Of a DNA stretch of 46,890 nt, positions 23,685-32,926 are shown piece by piece (position 1 is the stretch's first letter; each line of letters opens with the position of its first letter). The notes beneath the pieces are model-generated. The model saw only the letters and a program-made list of their open reading frames with translations. It did no database searches and had not been told where the DNA came from. A program made the translations under genes and the position numbers. The DNA lies in NCBI GenBank assembly GCA_947177415.1, contig CAMWUK010000020.1, positions 1 through 46,890 on the forward strand, read 5' to 3'. The stretch comes from an uncultured Clostridiaceae bacterium. GTDB lineage: Bacteria; Bacillota; Clostridia; Lachnospirales; Lachnospiraceae.

Positions 23685-26600
23685 TTACATAGAAACCAAT
23701 TGCCATCTGTCTAACCAACGGAGATGTTCTGCCACGAAATTTGCATCAAACGGATAACCAGACAAAACTGGATAGAACAGAACAAACAGGCATACTGCTC
23801 CTACCGCATAAGCAACACAAACACGTTTCGCAGTTTTTTGGTATCCCTCTTCTTTCTTAAATGTTACTATACGATACATTGCATAACCAATCATAATGGT
23901 AATAAACGGCACACTTGGAAAATAATGGTAAATAAAGGTAATACGTGATACATTCATCCATGGTACAAGCTGTGCCAAATATCCAATACACAAGAATCCA
24001 CTCTTTCTGTCTTTCTCTCTCAATGCAAAATAAATCATAATAACAAATGCCGGAATGCCAGCCCACCAAACCATCGGATTTCCAAAAGCACTAATATTTT
24101 CCTGCACAGTCCCACTAATTGTCTTTGTATAGTACCAAATAGGACGCAATATTAATGGCCACTCATACCACCAGGAAGAAAATGGATGCTCTGCTACGAG
24201 TTCAGAATGATAACTAAACATTGTTTCCTGATTACGTACCATACGTCCCAACAAACGGTTAAAAGAACAACCATTCCACTTAATTGCAAGTTTGCCAGTA
24301 AAAGATTCCGGATCTCCCAGTTCACTCTTTAATGCTATTTTTGTATAACGTGTATCAAGTGTAATGTTTTCTCCATTGTCAAGAGGTATATTAGATATGG
24401 TATGTTCCCCATCATCTGCAAGCTGTGTATCTGTTACATAACTAATCAAACCAATCTGGTTTCCATCATTGAATGGAATATAGGATGCCGTATAGATGAT
24501 AACTGGAACTACAATAAATGCTAATATACAAAATGCTAATGTTTTAATCAAATTTCCTTGAAAAGAACTTAAAATCTTACTATGCCCAATACCATTTGTT
24601 GAACTGTTTGGACTTCCACTTGCATGGCGGTATTCTAAATATCTTCTTAACATGGTAGCAAAGAATAAAATTGCAAGTCCAATACCAGCATAAACACCTG
24701 GCCATTTGCAGGCACATCCCAATCCCATAGAAATACCACAACATATTAACGGAACAAATGTTTTTTTCAATGGTGTATCATAGAAACTCATTCTGGTATA
24801 TTGATACATAAAATAATACATCAAAATAATAAAGAATGTTACATACACATCAATGGTTGCAATACGTGTCTGGGCAAAGTGCATAAAATCAGCCGCAAAT
24901 AATACTGTAGTAATGGCTGCTATCCAAGTTTCCCGGAACAGCTTTTTGGTAAATAAATAGAAAAATGGAAGCATTGCGATACCAAACAGAGTTCCCATAA
25001 TTCTCCAACCAAACGGACACATACCAAAAATACGGATACCAATAGAAATAATAAATTTGCCAAGTGGCGGATGTGTATTTTCATAACAATAAGTTCCTGG
25101 ATTTGTCATCTCATAAGCTGTTCTGGCATGATAGATCTCATCAAAATAAGTGCTGTCACGGAATGTACTAATTTCTGGACATAAATCCTGTTCATCAAAA
25201 AGTGCCTCAAACTCAGAAGCATTCACTGGAACAACAGCATTACCTGTCTCGTCCCTGAATACCAATTCATTGATTACTGTTCTATCTGAATTGCATACAA
25301 AACGCACATACGGCTCTGTAATAGATACAGTTGTGCTTCCCCAGCAGAATACACTCTCCATCGTAAACTTAGCTGCTTCTTCTCCTTGGGCAACTGTATC
25401 ACCACCATTTACACTAACTAAATACCAGTTTACACCATCTGCACTTTGATGTACTGAAAAGGATCGGTTTTCATAGTTACCAAGAAAATACTCTATCTCC
25501 GTAATATTTCCTTGTTTATTAGAAACATCAAATACCAAAGACTGGTCATACATAGTTTCAGAATCCCAATGCGTCTCTGGTGAATCCATATTTCCAAGAT
25601 TAAATAAAGCAATGGCACCATATACTATGGTAATTGCAAGTACAGCAATCCAATCCTGTTTTGTGAATTTTTGCTTCTTATCACTGGCAAATACTTTTGG
25701 TGCATCAGAAGGATGTACAAGAAAAGCAGGGACAATATTCTCCACTTTTTTTCCTGTGTTAGTTAAAGTCTCTTCTTCATTTTTCTCTAAAACATAATAT
25801 TTAATTCCCATATATACTAAAAAGCCAAATACACATACCTCAAAAAATCCAATAACCCTTGGGAAAACTGCCTCCCAATCAAAGGTTTCTGGAGTATAGA
25901 ATTTAAAAGCATGCCATACATTATTGGCTGCCACAATGGTCAACAAAAGAAAAGCATATAACATATTCTTCCGAGGCTTATATAAATAAGCAAGGAGCAA
26001 TAAAATTAAAACAGGGAACATATATCTTTCATGCACACGTACAGAAAGGGTAAAGAACCCTAATCCTACAAATGCACCATAAAAGAAATACTTCTCTCCA
26101 TTCTGCTTCTTACGGCATAAATAACAAAATATAAGACATGCAGCAACTATCAGTACAATAAATATCATTCCCCATGTGCTATATTGCAAGCCTAAGCCTA
26201 CCTCTGTCTGTTCATGCCAATTCAAACCAAACATTGCCCATAAGTTATATGCATTTACGGTAGCCTTAGGATATTCCTCTCCCATAGTATGCAGATATTG
26301 ATTCCATACTTCTTTCACACCAAATGGTGCTGCCAGCAACACCATCATTGCAATGGCAAGAAGTCCCATACCTAACTCTATCCAAAAACGCTTCCATTTG
26401 AAATCATTAAAAAACACTTGATCTAAAATACCACACAAAAGAATTGGTGTTAAAATAAGAGCCTGTGGTTTTACTAATACAGCAACTGCAAAAATAAAAT
26501 AAGATCGTGTCAGTTTCTTCTCTGCCACACAATATGCTACAAAAGCAACTAACAGAGTAAAGACAGAATCTACCTGTCCCCACATAGCAGAATCAATTAA

Positions 26601-27092
26601 AATAACTGGATTAAACAGGTAAAAACCAGCAAATAAAATAGAAGATATTTCATTAAAATGCTTATGAGCAATCTTATATACTAAACCTGCTGTAACTAAA
26701 TCACAAAGCATTGCCGGCATCTTTACTAAAATGGTAGAGCTAGCTAATGCTGGAACCATTTTACGAATTGCACCAACTACCCATAAAATGTACATATATC
26801 CAGGCGGATAATCCGTAAATACATCGGCAGTATAAAAATTACGAAATCCATCTCTATACACCATATCTGCCCAATAGGAAAAACAATTCATGTCAACCTC
26901 ATATCCAGAATCCATACAGGCCAGAATATAACGGACAACCAATCCCAGCATCAACAAAATACCCAAATTCAACCAATTAATTTTCTTTTTTACACCCATT
27001 GTCTCTTGGGTACTGGAGTTCTGGATGAAAACAACATAACAGACAACTACCAATATTAAATAGAGCACTGTGAGAATATTTACAAGTGTCAT
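23685..27092 (-). CDS. Tandem-domain protein mannosyltransferase-like (PMT/GT39) membrane glycosyltransferase
   Basis: The 1,135-residue protein has two GT-C halves. The first (to about 440) is a polytopic domain with a Gpi18-like pattern (DYPPGYMYILW, WGQVDSVFTLL, VRVHERYMFP). A soluble insert of about 140 residues at about 500-640 follows; its DSPETHWDSETMYDQSLVFDV and YVRFV resemble a carbohydrate-binding/discoidin-like fold. The second half is PMT-like, with FDEIYHARTA (DE motif at about 650) and HPPLGK (about 674), then many membrane helices. Family knowledge: the donor is a lipid-linked sugar and the acceptor a protein hydroxyl. The ATG follows AGGAGGAG; eight earlier codons have no signal. 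It is co-directional with the rhomboid gene and probably shares its promoter. The pilus locus is next door, making pilins candidate acceptors (inference). Confidence 0.85.
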   Translation of the reverse strand: MTLVNILTVLYLILVVVCYVVFIQNSSTQETMGVKKKINWLNLGILLMLGLVVRYILACMDSGYEVDMNCFSYWADMVYRDGFRNFYTADVFTDYPPGYMYILWVVGAIRKMVPALASSTILVKMPAMLCDLVTAGLVYKIAHKHFNEISSILFAGFYLFNPVILIDSAMWGQVDSVFTLLVAFVAYCVAEKKLTRSYFIFAVAVLVKPQALILTPILLCGILDQVFFNDFKWKRFWIELGMGLLAIAMMVLLAAPFGVKEVWNQYLHTMGEEYPKATVNAYNLWAMFGLNWHEQTEVGLGLQYSTWGMIFIVLIVAACLIFCYLCRKKQNGEKYFFYGAFVGLGFFTLSVRVHERYMFPVLILLLLAYLYKPRKNMLYAFLLLTIVAANNVWHAFKFYTPETFDWEAVFPRVIGFFEVCVFGFLVYMGIKYYVLEKNEEETLTNTGKKVENIVPAFLVHPSDAPKVFASDKKQKFTKQDWIAVLAITIVYGAIALFNLGNMDSPETHWDSETMYDQSLVFDVSNKQGNITEIEYFLGNYENRSFSVHQSADGVNWYLVSVNGGDTVAQGEEAAKFTMESVFCWGSTTVSITEPYVRFVCNSDRTVINELVFRDETGNAVVPVNASEFEALFDEQDLCPEISTFRDSTYFDEIYHARTAYEMTNPGTYCYENTHPPLGKFIISIGIRIFGMCPFGWRIMGTLFGIAMLPFFYLFTKKLFRETWIAAITTVLFAADFMHFAQTRIATIDVYVTFFIILMYYFMYQYTRMSFYDTPLKKTFVPLICCGISMGLGCACKWPGVYAGIGLAILFFATMLRRYLEYRHASGSPNSSTNGIGHSKILSSFQGNLIKTLAFCILAFIVVPVIIYTASYIPFNDGNQIGLISYVTDTQLADDGEHTISNIPLDNGENITLDTRYTKIALKSELGDPESFTGKLAIKWNGCSFNRLLGRMVRNQETMFSYHSELVAEHPFSSWWYEWPLILRPIWYYTKTISGTVQENISAFGNPMVWWAGIPAFVIMIYFALREKDRKSGFLCIGYLAQLVPWMNVSRITFIYHYFPSVPFITIMIGYAMYRIVTFKKEEGYQKTAKRVCVAYAVGAVCLFVLFYPVLSGYPFDANFVAEHLRWLDRWQLVSM

Positions 27093-27185
27093 CTTCTCCT
27101 CCTTCTGTGTATACACACGAAATAATATATTTACTTTCTTAATATAAACTGTACCATTATTTTTTGTATTTTTTATGACTTTTCT

Positions 27186-28043
27186 TTATCTTTTTACATG
27201 AGTGTGTGTAAATAAATGGTCATTACAGTATTCATAATTTCCCTCACACTTTGAGCAAAAACGGAATTGCAAATCCGGGTTGTCCTGTTCCGTTCTTCCA
27301 CAAATAGCACATCTATGTCTTGGCTCACCAGATGAGTTAGACATTCCTCTGGCTGCCCTCTTCATTGCTCTTCTACGTCTGGCATGTGCCGGGGAAATCA
27401 TTTGGCTTTTTCTTGACCATAGGAAAAATAACAAAAAGTTAGCTACCGAAATAAGTATAGCAATTCCCAATACATATCCAGTAGAGGTTCCTTTAAGAAA
27501 TTGTGAAATAATGTTATACCCTAATATAATTCCATATAAATATCCCAGCCACTTTATCTTAACTGGTATCACAAACCAAAGCAGTAATTGTATATCTGGG
27601 TATAAAACAGCAAATGCCAAAAACATAGATTGCAAAATATAAGTCAATCCTACCGGATATACCATTTGAAAAACAAAATGAATCATTAATCCTGCTAATA
27701 TATTAAAAAGGATTCCACTAAGAAAATACAGGTTAAACCGGAAGCTTCCCCATGCCTGCTCTAATCCTCTTCCAATCATAAGATATAAATACACTTCAAT
27801 TGCAAAAAATATAATATTCAAAGGCTGCCCATCTATGGAATAGGGCTGCATAATAAATGTAACCAATCTCCAAATCTGTCCTCTTGCAATCATAGAAAAA
27901 TCCAATGACAGATATCTCCAATACAAAGCCGGTGCAAAAAAGCCAATAGCAGTACCTGCTCCATATAAGACCAGTACATACTTCATCAAATCCGGAATTG
28001 CATATCTGCCAAATTTTCGTTCTAATTGATTTAGAAACTTCAT
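27186..28043 (-). CDS. Rhomboid-fold membrane protein with C-terminal zinc-ribbon-like tail
   Basis: The 285-residue protein has about six membrane segments. It contains the rhomboid-type layout of a W-R motif (GQIWRLVTFIMQP), AWGSFRFNLYFLSGILFN and IPVKIKWLG. The expected catalytic GxSG is not present at the matching helix (it reads TYILQSMFLAFAV), so a protease-dead rhomboid-like protein is likely. After a basic linker (HARRRRAMKRAARG), the C-terminal tail carries CAICGRTEQ, FCSKCEG and CNDHLFTHTH, a likely zinc-binding segment. The ATG is chosen for AGAGGAG. It sits downstream of a consensus promoter and upstream of the glycosyltransferase. Which protein it serves is not known. Confidence 0.82.
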   Translation of the reverse strand: MKFLNQLERKFGRYAIPDLMKYVLVLYGAGTAIGFFAPALYWRYLSLDFSMIARGQIWRLVTFIMQPYSIDGQPLNIIFFAIEVYLYLMIGRGLEQAWGSFRFNLYFLSGILFNILAGLMIHFVFQMVYPVGLTYILQSMFLAFAVLYPDIQLLLWFVIPVKIKWLGYLYGIILGYNIISQFLKGTSTGYVLGIAILISVANFLLFFLWSRKSQMISPAHARRRRAMKRAARGMSNSSGEPRHRCAICGRTEQDNPDLQFRFCSKCEGNYEYCNDHLFTHTHVKR

Positions 28044-28089
28044 ATATCCACTCCTCTCTGATAAATAACCTAAAAGACATACTTCTTTC

Positions 28090-28118
28090 ATTATACTAAG
28101 TATACCTTTCTTTGTCAA
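28090..28118 (-). promoter_or_regulatory. Consensus sigma-A promoter of rhomboid-glycosyltransferase unit
   Basis: On the minus strand, perfect TTGACA and TATAAT are 17 bases apart, about 47 bp upstream of the rhomboid ATG and just after the terminator of the pilus locus. Confidence 0.88.
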
Positions 28119-28147
28119 ACAAGGGTTTTTTACTTTTTATAATAGAA

Positions 28148-28190
28148 AAAACCCTAGAATAGCATATCCATTACACTACTCTAAGGTTTT
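28148..28190 (-). terminator. Terminator closing the pilus locus
   Basis: On the minus strand, arms AAAACCTTAGAGTAG and CTATTCTAGGGTTTT pair over 15 bp including two G-T pairs, followed by TTCTATTAT; A and T tracts on both sides make it bidirectional. It starts 12 bp after the DUF5057 stop. Confidence 0.85.
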
Positions 28191-28201
28191 TCTTTATGTT
28201 T

Positions 28202-31200
28202 TTAATCCAGATTAAATAAAGGTCTGCGGATTAATGCACCATTGGTATAACCTAAAGCTCCTTCCTTATCATAAACCCTAATTCTAAAGTTCTGGGTTCC
28301 GTGGTCTTTTAAATACTTCCTTGGAATTTCCAAAATATAACCATGTGTTGTATTTGTCGATTCATCTGATTTATCCACCAGATATCCTTCTTTTGTTCCA
28401 TCTTTTCTTGTAAAAGTTACTTTTTGTGGCGAAGAAGAACCTGAAGCCGCCTTAATTTTTATGCCCAGACTGTCAAGCTGGCTTGGTGTCTTTTCTTCCC
28501 ATGTACCAGTATCTTCATTACACCACTCTATAGTAACATATACTTTAGTTTCCTTTGTTCCATCATCTGTGGCATAGAACTCTACCTTTTCCCTCTTATT
28601 AAATTCATCTTCACCAGAATCCACATCCACATCTGCATAAACCACAAAACGGTCTTCTCCACCTTCAGGAACATTATATCCATTTGTAATTGTTGCACCA
28701 GGTCCTTCTATTCCGGCACGAAGAGCAGCTACGATGGTATTTACAAACAGCTTTCTTTCAAAAACTGTCATAGCTCCGGAATTCGAATGTCCTACACCGG
28801 TATATGTTACATTTCCCTTATTGTAAATATAATAATTGTTTGAAACATCATTTGGTGATGTACTATACCAGCCTTCTCCCTTGGAATTCTGGTCACTCAG
28901 AGTATACCAACACACAATCTCCTCATCTTCCATGTTAAGCTGGTAATACTGGCCATGGGTCAATGCCGTCTTATATCTTCCATCAGAAGTAATATCTCCA
29001 CTTTCCTTGGACAAATCAAATGGATAAGAAGTAATCTGACCATTGTTCACATTTGTGATAAAGTTAGTACCATATCCTTGGATATTTGTATTTGCACTAT
29101 AATCTCTAATTTTGTCATTTTCATTGCCATAATTCCAATAATGTCCGCTATAAATATCTGGCCAGCCTTTATTATCACCTCCATTATTGGTATTTAAGCT
29201 AACCAACAAATTGTTGTATGGTCCATAAAATCCTGCATCTTTCACCTTTTTATTGATATCTCCAACATCACCATGCCAAGCATGTTTGAAGTTACTATAC
29301 TGCATTAATGTAGTGTAAGTAAATCCATATTTATCTGTTCCAGATGTCATGGAATCATAAGCTTTGCTAGCCTTCGCCGAGCCTGCTCTTACATCCTGGT
29401 CAAAACGGTTAAGTCCCATTCTGTCTCTCATGTACTTATTAAAACCTCTACCATTTGTGGTCTCCATATACTTTCCACCCTGTCCCATAATCGTTACATT
29501 ATTAATCTGGGAAGTCAGGTCATGGGTAAAGAGCACACTCTTACCAGCGGTAATATAATCATCTATATCTTTTGCAATATTAGCATTGTCAAATTCCATG
29601 TCACGGTAACTATCTGCAAATCCAAAAATAATCATCTGATAATCATTTTGCATGGTTTTTCTGGTATGTCCGCTTCCCCAGTAGCCATCTGCCTGGCTTC
29701 CATTTCCCCATGTAAATTCCTGCATGGTAATAGCTTCTACTTCAATATCATAATCCTCTCTAATTTCATCAAATAACGCCTTAAAATAGGTATCAACCTG
29801 TAAGTTCAACTGCTGTGCCTTTTCATATCCCCAAGTAGTGGTATGTTTGTTATCTCCTTCTTTTACTGCTTGTACCTGAAGTACTTTAACCTTCTTTCCT
29901 CCTGTCACATCATCAAATCTGATGGTGGCATATCCTTCCTGTGAACATTTCAAGGTTTTATTGTTGTTAGGATAAACTACTAATTTCCATGTAAGAGCTC
30001 CGCGGTAATTTGTATTTACATTAAAAGCATAACTCTGGTTAGATCCTGATCTGGCAGCACGTTTTCCCACACGCTCCGTGGAAACGAAACGGCCATCTGC
30101 ATTCTTATCTACATATAATTCAAGAGTGTAATCATTTCCGGCACCTTCATCATCAATTTTATAGGAAATGGTAATCTGATGTCTGTTTGTTGTACTGGTA
30201 AAAGTAAATTCCATAGTTTTATTTAAATCAGATCCTGTGTAAGAACCTGCCGCTCCACTTGCTCTTCCACTACCACTGACAGCCGTTACAGTTAAAGTAG
30301 GTTTGGTCATGGTTAATCTGGAGAGCTGTTTTTCCAAATCCTTTGCAGAAGCAGTACGGTAGTTAAACTGCAAATCCATCAAATCATCCTTGTTTTCTTT
30401 TAGAAAATTGCGCATATTATTATGCTCTGGAACATAAAAGAAATCTGGTTTAGATTTCATTGCATCTTCACACAAACCACTTGCCACAACAATTGGAAGT
30501 CCTGTAGCCAGATAAGTCTCAAAATCTTTCTTCTTCAGGTTTGTAATATCATTTCCCGAATAACGGAGACTTCCACTATCTCCACTATTAAATAATGCCC
30601 AGCCATTGGATTGGTTTTCACCGGATGTTGAAGTATCTGTTGCTATACCATAATTAAAATTCACCTTTGCACCAACATGGGCATAAATCATACCAATCAT
30701 ATCATCATTATTGGCACCATAATATGTCTTACCATCCTTCTTCCATAGTCCGTCTGTGTTATTTCCAATATAAATCATATCATAACAGGAAGTCAGCTCA
30801 TCTGTTCTGCCAATAAATTCTGCTGTTGCCATTTTTGTAATTTTTAAACTAATAGAGCTGCTGTTAGAATAACTGGTATATGGAATCATACGCTCAATCA
30901 CAACCGGTGATAAATCATATCCTTTTGCAGGCTGTAACTCTAATACCTTATATTCCTTTCCATCCACATTTGCTTTTGGAGTATAATCCTTCAACAAATT
31001 GATAAGATTTATTAATTTGTACTCTTTTGAAGTATTCTTTACACTGTCTTTGAAATTCTGTGAATTGTTAAGTCCGCTAATAAAAGATTCTTTGCTTGTA
31101 TCCCATGAGACAATGTTACAATTAATATAGTTCTTTGAATCTAAATTAAGAGTAATCCCCATGCTGTTTTTCCAATAATCTTCATTAGCCTTTTTGAATT

Positions 31201-32356
31201 CTCCATTATCACTTGCCAAATCACCGGTACATGGCAAAAATGTATAAGTATTCCAATAACTGCCGGCATCACCACTTTGCAGCTGGTATTCTCCTCCTGA
31301 TTTAATTAAACCACTTTCCATAAATAAATTGTAAAATTCAATGGGATCCCTGAACATAGACATCAAAAACAACTTGTATGTATTATTATCAGATGCCTTG
31401 CTATTTCCTGCCTCAAAGTCTGTTTTATTAAACAAACCATTATTACCAACTAATTGATAACCATTGTTAAATTGTCCATCTTCATACTTTACTTCACGAT
31501 TTAATTTATATTGGACTGTTTTTACTGTTTTATCCGACTTATCTAACGCATTTGTATAGATAGAACTATCCATAAAGATTGTTGCCGGATTTTTCTTATT
31601 GCTTATTTGATTAAATATAGCTTTTGCCACTTTCCAGTCTAAATCCTTGTCCACAAACGTCTTACCACCTTGGGAGTTCTTTACATAAGTTGTTCCCAAA
31701 GCTTCCTGTTCTGGTTCTGCCCCTTTTACAAAGCTTTGATTCATAATAATCACATCAGCATCCTTAATCAAAGCCTCCACTTTATCTATACTGGCATTAT
31801 TCAAATCATCAGAAGTTACACTAATAATCTGGATATCCTCTACACCTTTGTCCTGAATCAGACCTTCAAATCTGTCTACAATTAAATTCTTGTTTATTGG
31901 AAAATATTTTTTATCTTTCAATTCATATTTTGTCTGTTTGGCATAAGCACCGGCACCGGATACTGTTTTGATAAAATTATCCTCCACTTTATCCGTACCA
32001 TAAACTTCCTCTAATTGCTTATATTGCACACCATTTATCTGGTTTACAAGTTGTACACCATTTCCTGCTATTTTTTCAATCTTATCTGCCTCTCCGGCAT
32101 TGCTGACCTCAAAAATATCAACCGGTTCACTTCCTGCCAGAAGATAACCTAACTGCTTATAGCAGGAATCCGGCACAATCTCTAAAATAATATAGTTATC
32201 CCTTGCATCATAGCCAGGCAATGCTGCAGTCTGGACATTATTATTTTGTTCGTCCTGTACTAACGGATGTGTTGCTAAAAAACCAAACACAACAGCCAGT
32301 AAAGCCATAATACAAACAAAGCCGCTTCCTATTGCTTTCCAATGTTTTTTCATCAT
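28202..32356 (-). CDS. Large secreted DUF5057-like protein of the pilus locus
   Basis: The 1,384-residue protein has a basic N-terminus and one hydrophobic helix at about 9-28 (SGFVCIMALLAVVFGFLA), a signal or anchor. The rest is extracellular in type. Three segments start with similar strands, ILEIVPD (57-63), KVLELQPA (470-477) and KVLQVQA (824-830), each followed by a Rossmann-like region, so the ectodomain may be triplicated. A beta-sandwich-like stretch lies at about 685-815, and the tail (about 1250-1380) is also beta-rich. No sortase motif is found. DUF5057 is from recall and is uncertain. It follows the CYTH gene by 20 bp and ends the locus. Confidence 0.8.
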   Translation of the reverse strand: MMKKHWKAIGSGFVCIMALLAVVFGFLATHPLVQDEQNNNVQTAALPGYDARDNYIILEIVPDSCYKQLGYLLAGSEPVDIFEVSNAGEADKIEKIAGNGVQLVNQINGVQYKQLEEVYGTDKVEDNFIKTVSGAGAYAKQTKYELKDKKYFPINKNLIVDRFEGLIQDKGVEDIQIISVTSDDLNNASIDKVEALIKDADVIIMNQSFVKGAEPEQEALGTTYVKNSQGGKTFVDKDLDWKVAKAIFNQISNKKNPATIFMDSSIYTNALDKSDKTVKTVQYKLNREVKYEDGQFNNGYQLVGNNGLFNKTDFEAGNSKASDNNTYKLFLMSMFRDPIEFYNLFMESGLIKSGGEYQLQSGDAGSYWNTYTFLPCTGDLASDNGEFKKANEDYWKNSMGITLNLDSKNYINCNIVSWDTSKESFISGLNNSQNFKDSVKNTSKEYKLINLINLLKDYTPKANVDGKEYKVLELQPAKGYDLSPVVIERMIPYTSYSNSSSISLKITKMATAEFIGRTDELTSCYDMIYIGNNTDGLWKKDGKTYYGANNDDMIGMIYAHVGAKVNFNYGIATDTSTSGENQSNGWALFNSGDSGSLRYSGNDITNLKKKDFETYLATGLPIVVASGLCEDAMKSKPDFFYVPEHNNMRNFLKENKDDLMDLQFNYRTASAKDLEKQLSRLTMTKPTLTVTAVSGSGRASGAAGSYTGSDLNKTMEFTFTSTTNRHQITISYKIDDEGAGNDYTLELYVDKNADGRFVSTERVGKRAARSGSNQSYAFNVNTNYRGALTWKLVVYPNNNKTLKCSQEGYATIRFDDVTGGKKVKVLQVQAVKEGDNKHTTTWGYEKAQQLNLQVDTYFKALFDEIREDYDIEVEAITMQEFTWGNGSQADGYWGSGHTRKTMQNDYQMIIFGFADSYRDMEFDNANIAKDIDDYITAGKSVLFTHDLTSQINNVTIMGQGGKYMETTNGRGFNKYMRDRMGLNRFDQDVRAGSAKASKAYDSMTSGTDKYGFTYTTLMQYSNFKHAWHGDVGDINKKVKDAGFYGPYNNLLVSLNTNNGGDNKGWPDIYSGHYWNYGNENDKIRDYSANTNIQGYGTNFITNVNNGQITSYPFDLSKESGDITSDGRYKTALTHGQYYQLNMEDEEIVCWYTLSDQNSKGEGWYSTSPNDVSNNYYIYNKGNVTYTGVGHSNSGAMTVFERKLFVNTIVAALRAGIEGPGATITNGYNVPEGGEDRFVVYADVDVDSGEDEFNKREKVEFYATDDGTKETKVYVTIEWCNEDTGTWEEKTPSQLDSLGIKIKAASGSSSPQKVTFTRKDGTKEGYLVDKSDESTNTTHGYILEIPRKYLKDHGTQNFRIRVYDKEGALGYTNGALIRRPLFNLD

Positions 32357-32376
32357 TCTAACCAGCCTTTCCTTTC

Positions 32377-32862
32377 TTAAATATCAGAGACCTTATCTAC
32401 CTGTGACAAATAACTGTTACTATAACGCTTATCAAGGCTCACATCATCGCCAAACCAATCCGGTGGAACAAACTCTGTTGCTTCCTCCACACTATGAAAT
32501 TCCACCTCAGCAAATACCAGTCCTTCCAGATGACCTCCAAACACATCTAATTCCACCTTTAACCCATTCTCTATAGGAATCAGATACCTCTTTTTCTGAA
32601 TCAGATTTCCATCCACTTTTTCCCGTAAATGTATATAGCTGCTCTTAGTTAATGGAAGCTCTGTTTCATTGGAAATCCTTGTATGGTATTCGGATTCCTG
32701 CAAAGGCGTTTTTGATTTGTATGTTAGAATATATTCTTCGTTCATCCTACGGATCCGGACAACCGGACTGGTACAAAGATATCCCTGTTCAATATTTAAA
32801 CAAACATAATCCTGCAGTTTTTCGGGCAGTTTTTTTACCTTGTATTTCTTTTCAATCTCCAC
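32377..32862 (-). CDS. CYTH domain protein (triphosphate tunnel metalloenzyme family)
   Basis: This 161-residue protein is one CYTH/TTM domain: the N-terminal MEIEKKYKV (ExExK signature), then VVRIRRMNEEYILTYK, QKKRYLIP, KVELDVFGG, LVFAEVEF and DKRYSNSYLS. All these charged residues line the tunnel of the fold. Enzymes of this fold act on tripolyphosphate, thiamine triphosphate or ATP; the substrate cannot be told from sequence. Start ATG after GGGAGGAAATGC. It lies inside the pilus locus between the PilW-like gene and the DUF5057 gene, an unusual neighbour. Confidence 0.9.
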   Translation of the reverse strand: MEIEKKYKVKKLPEKLQDYVCLNIEQGYLCTSPVVRIRRMNEEYILTYKSKTPLQESEYHTRISNETELPLTKSSYIHLREKVDGNLIQKKRYLIPIENGLKVELDVFGGHLEGLVFAEVEFHSVEEATEFVPPDWFGDDVSLDKRYSNSYLSQVDKVSDI

Positions 32863-32898
32863 CTTTGCATTTCCTCCCTTTTATTTCTATAATTCCTT

Positions 32899-32926
32899 GT
32901 AATTGTTCAGAACCATGAACAGTTAC
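32899..32926. repeat. End palindrome inside the pilus operon (R13)
   Basis: GTAATTGTTCA and TGAACAGTTAC form a hairpin around GAACCA. It sits between the CYTH and PilW-like genes and its last bases provide the PilW-like stop codon (TAA). One base differs from the copy at 23382. Confidence 0.85.
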
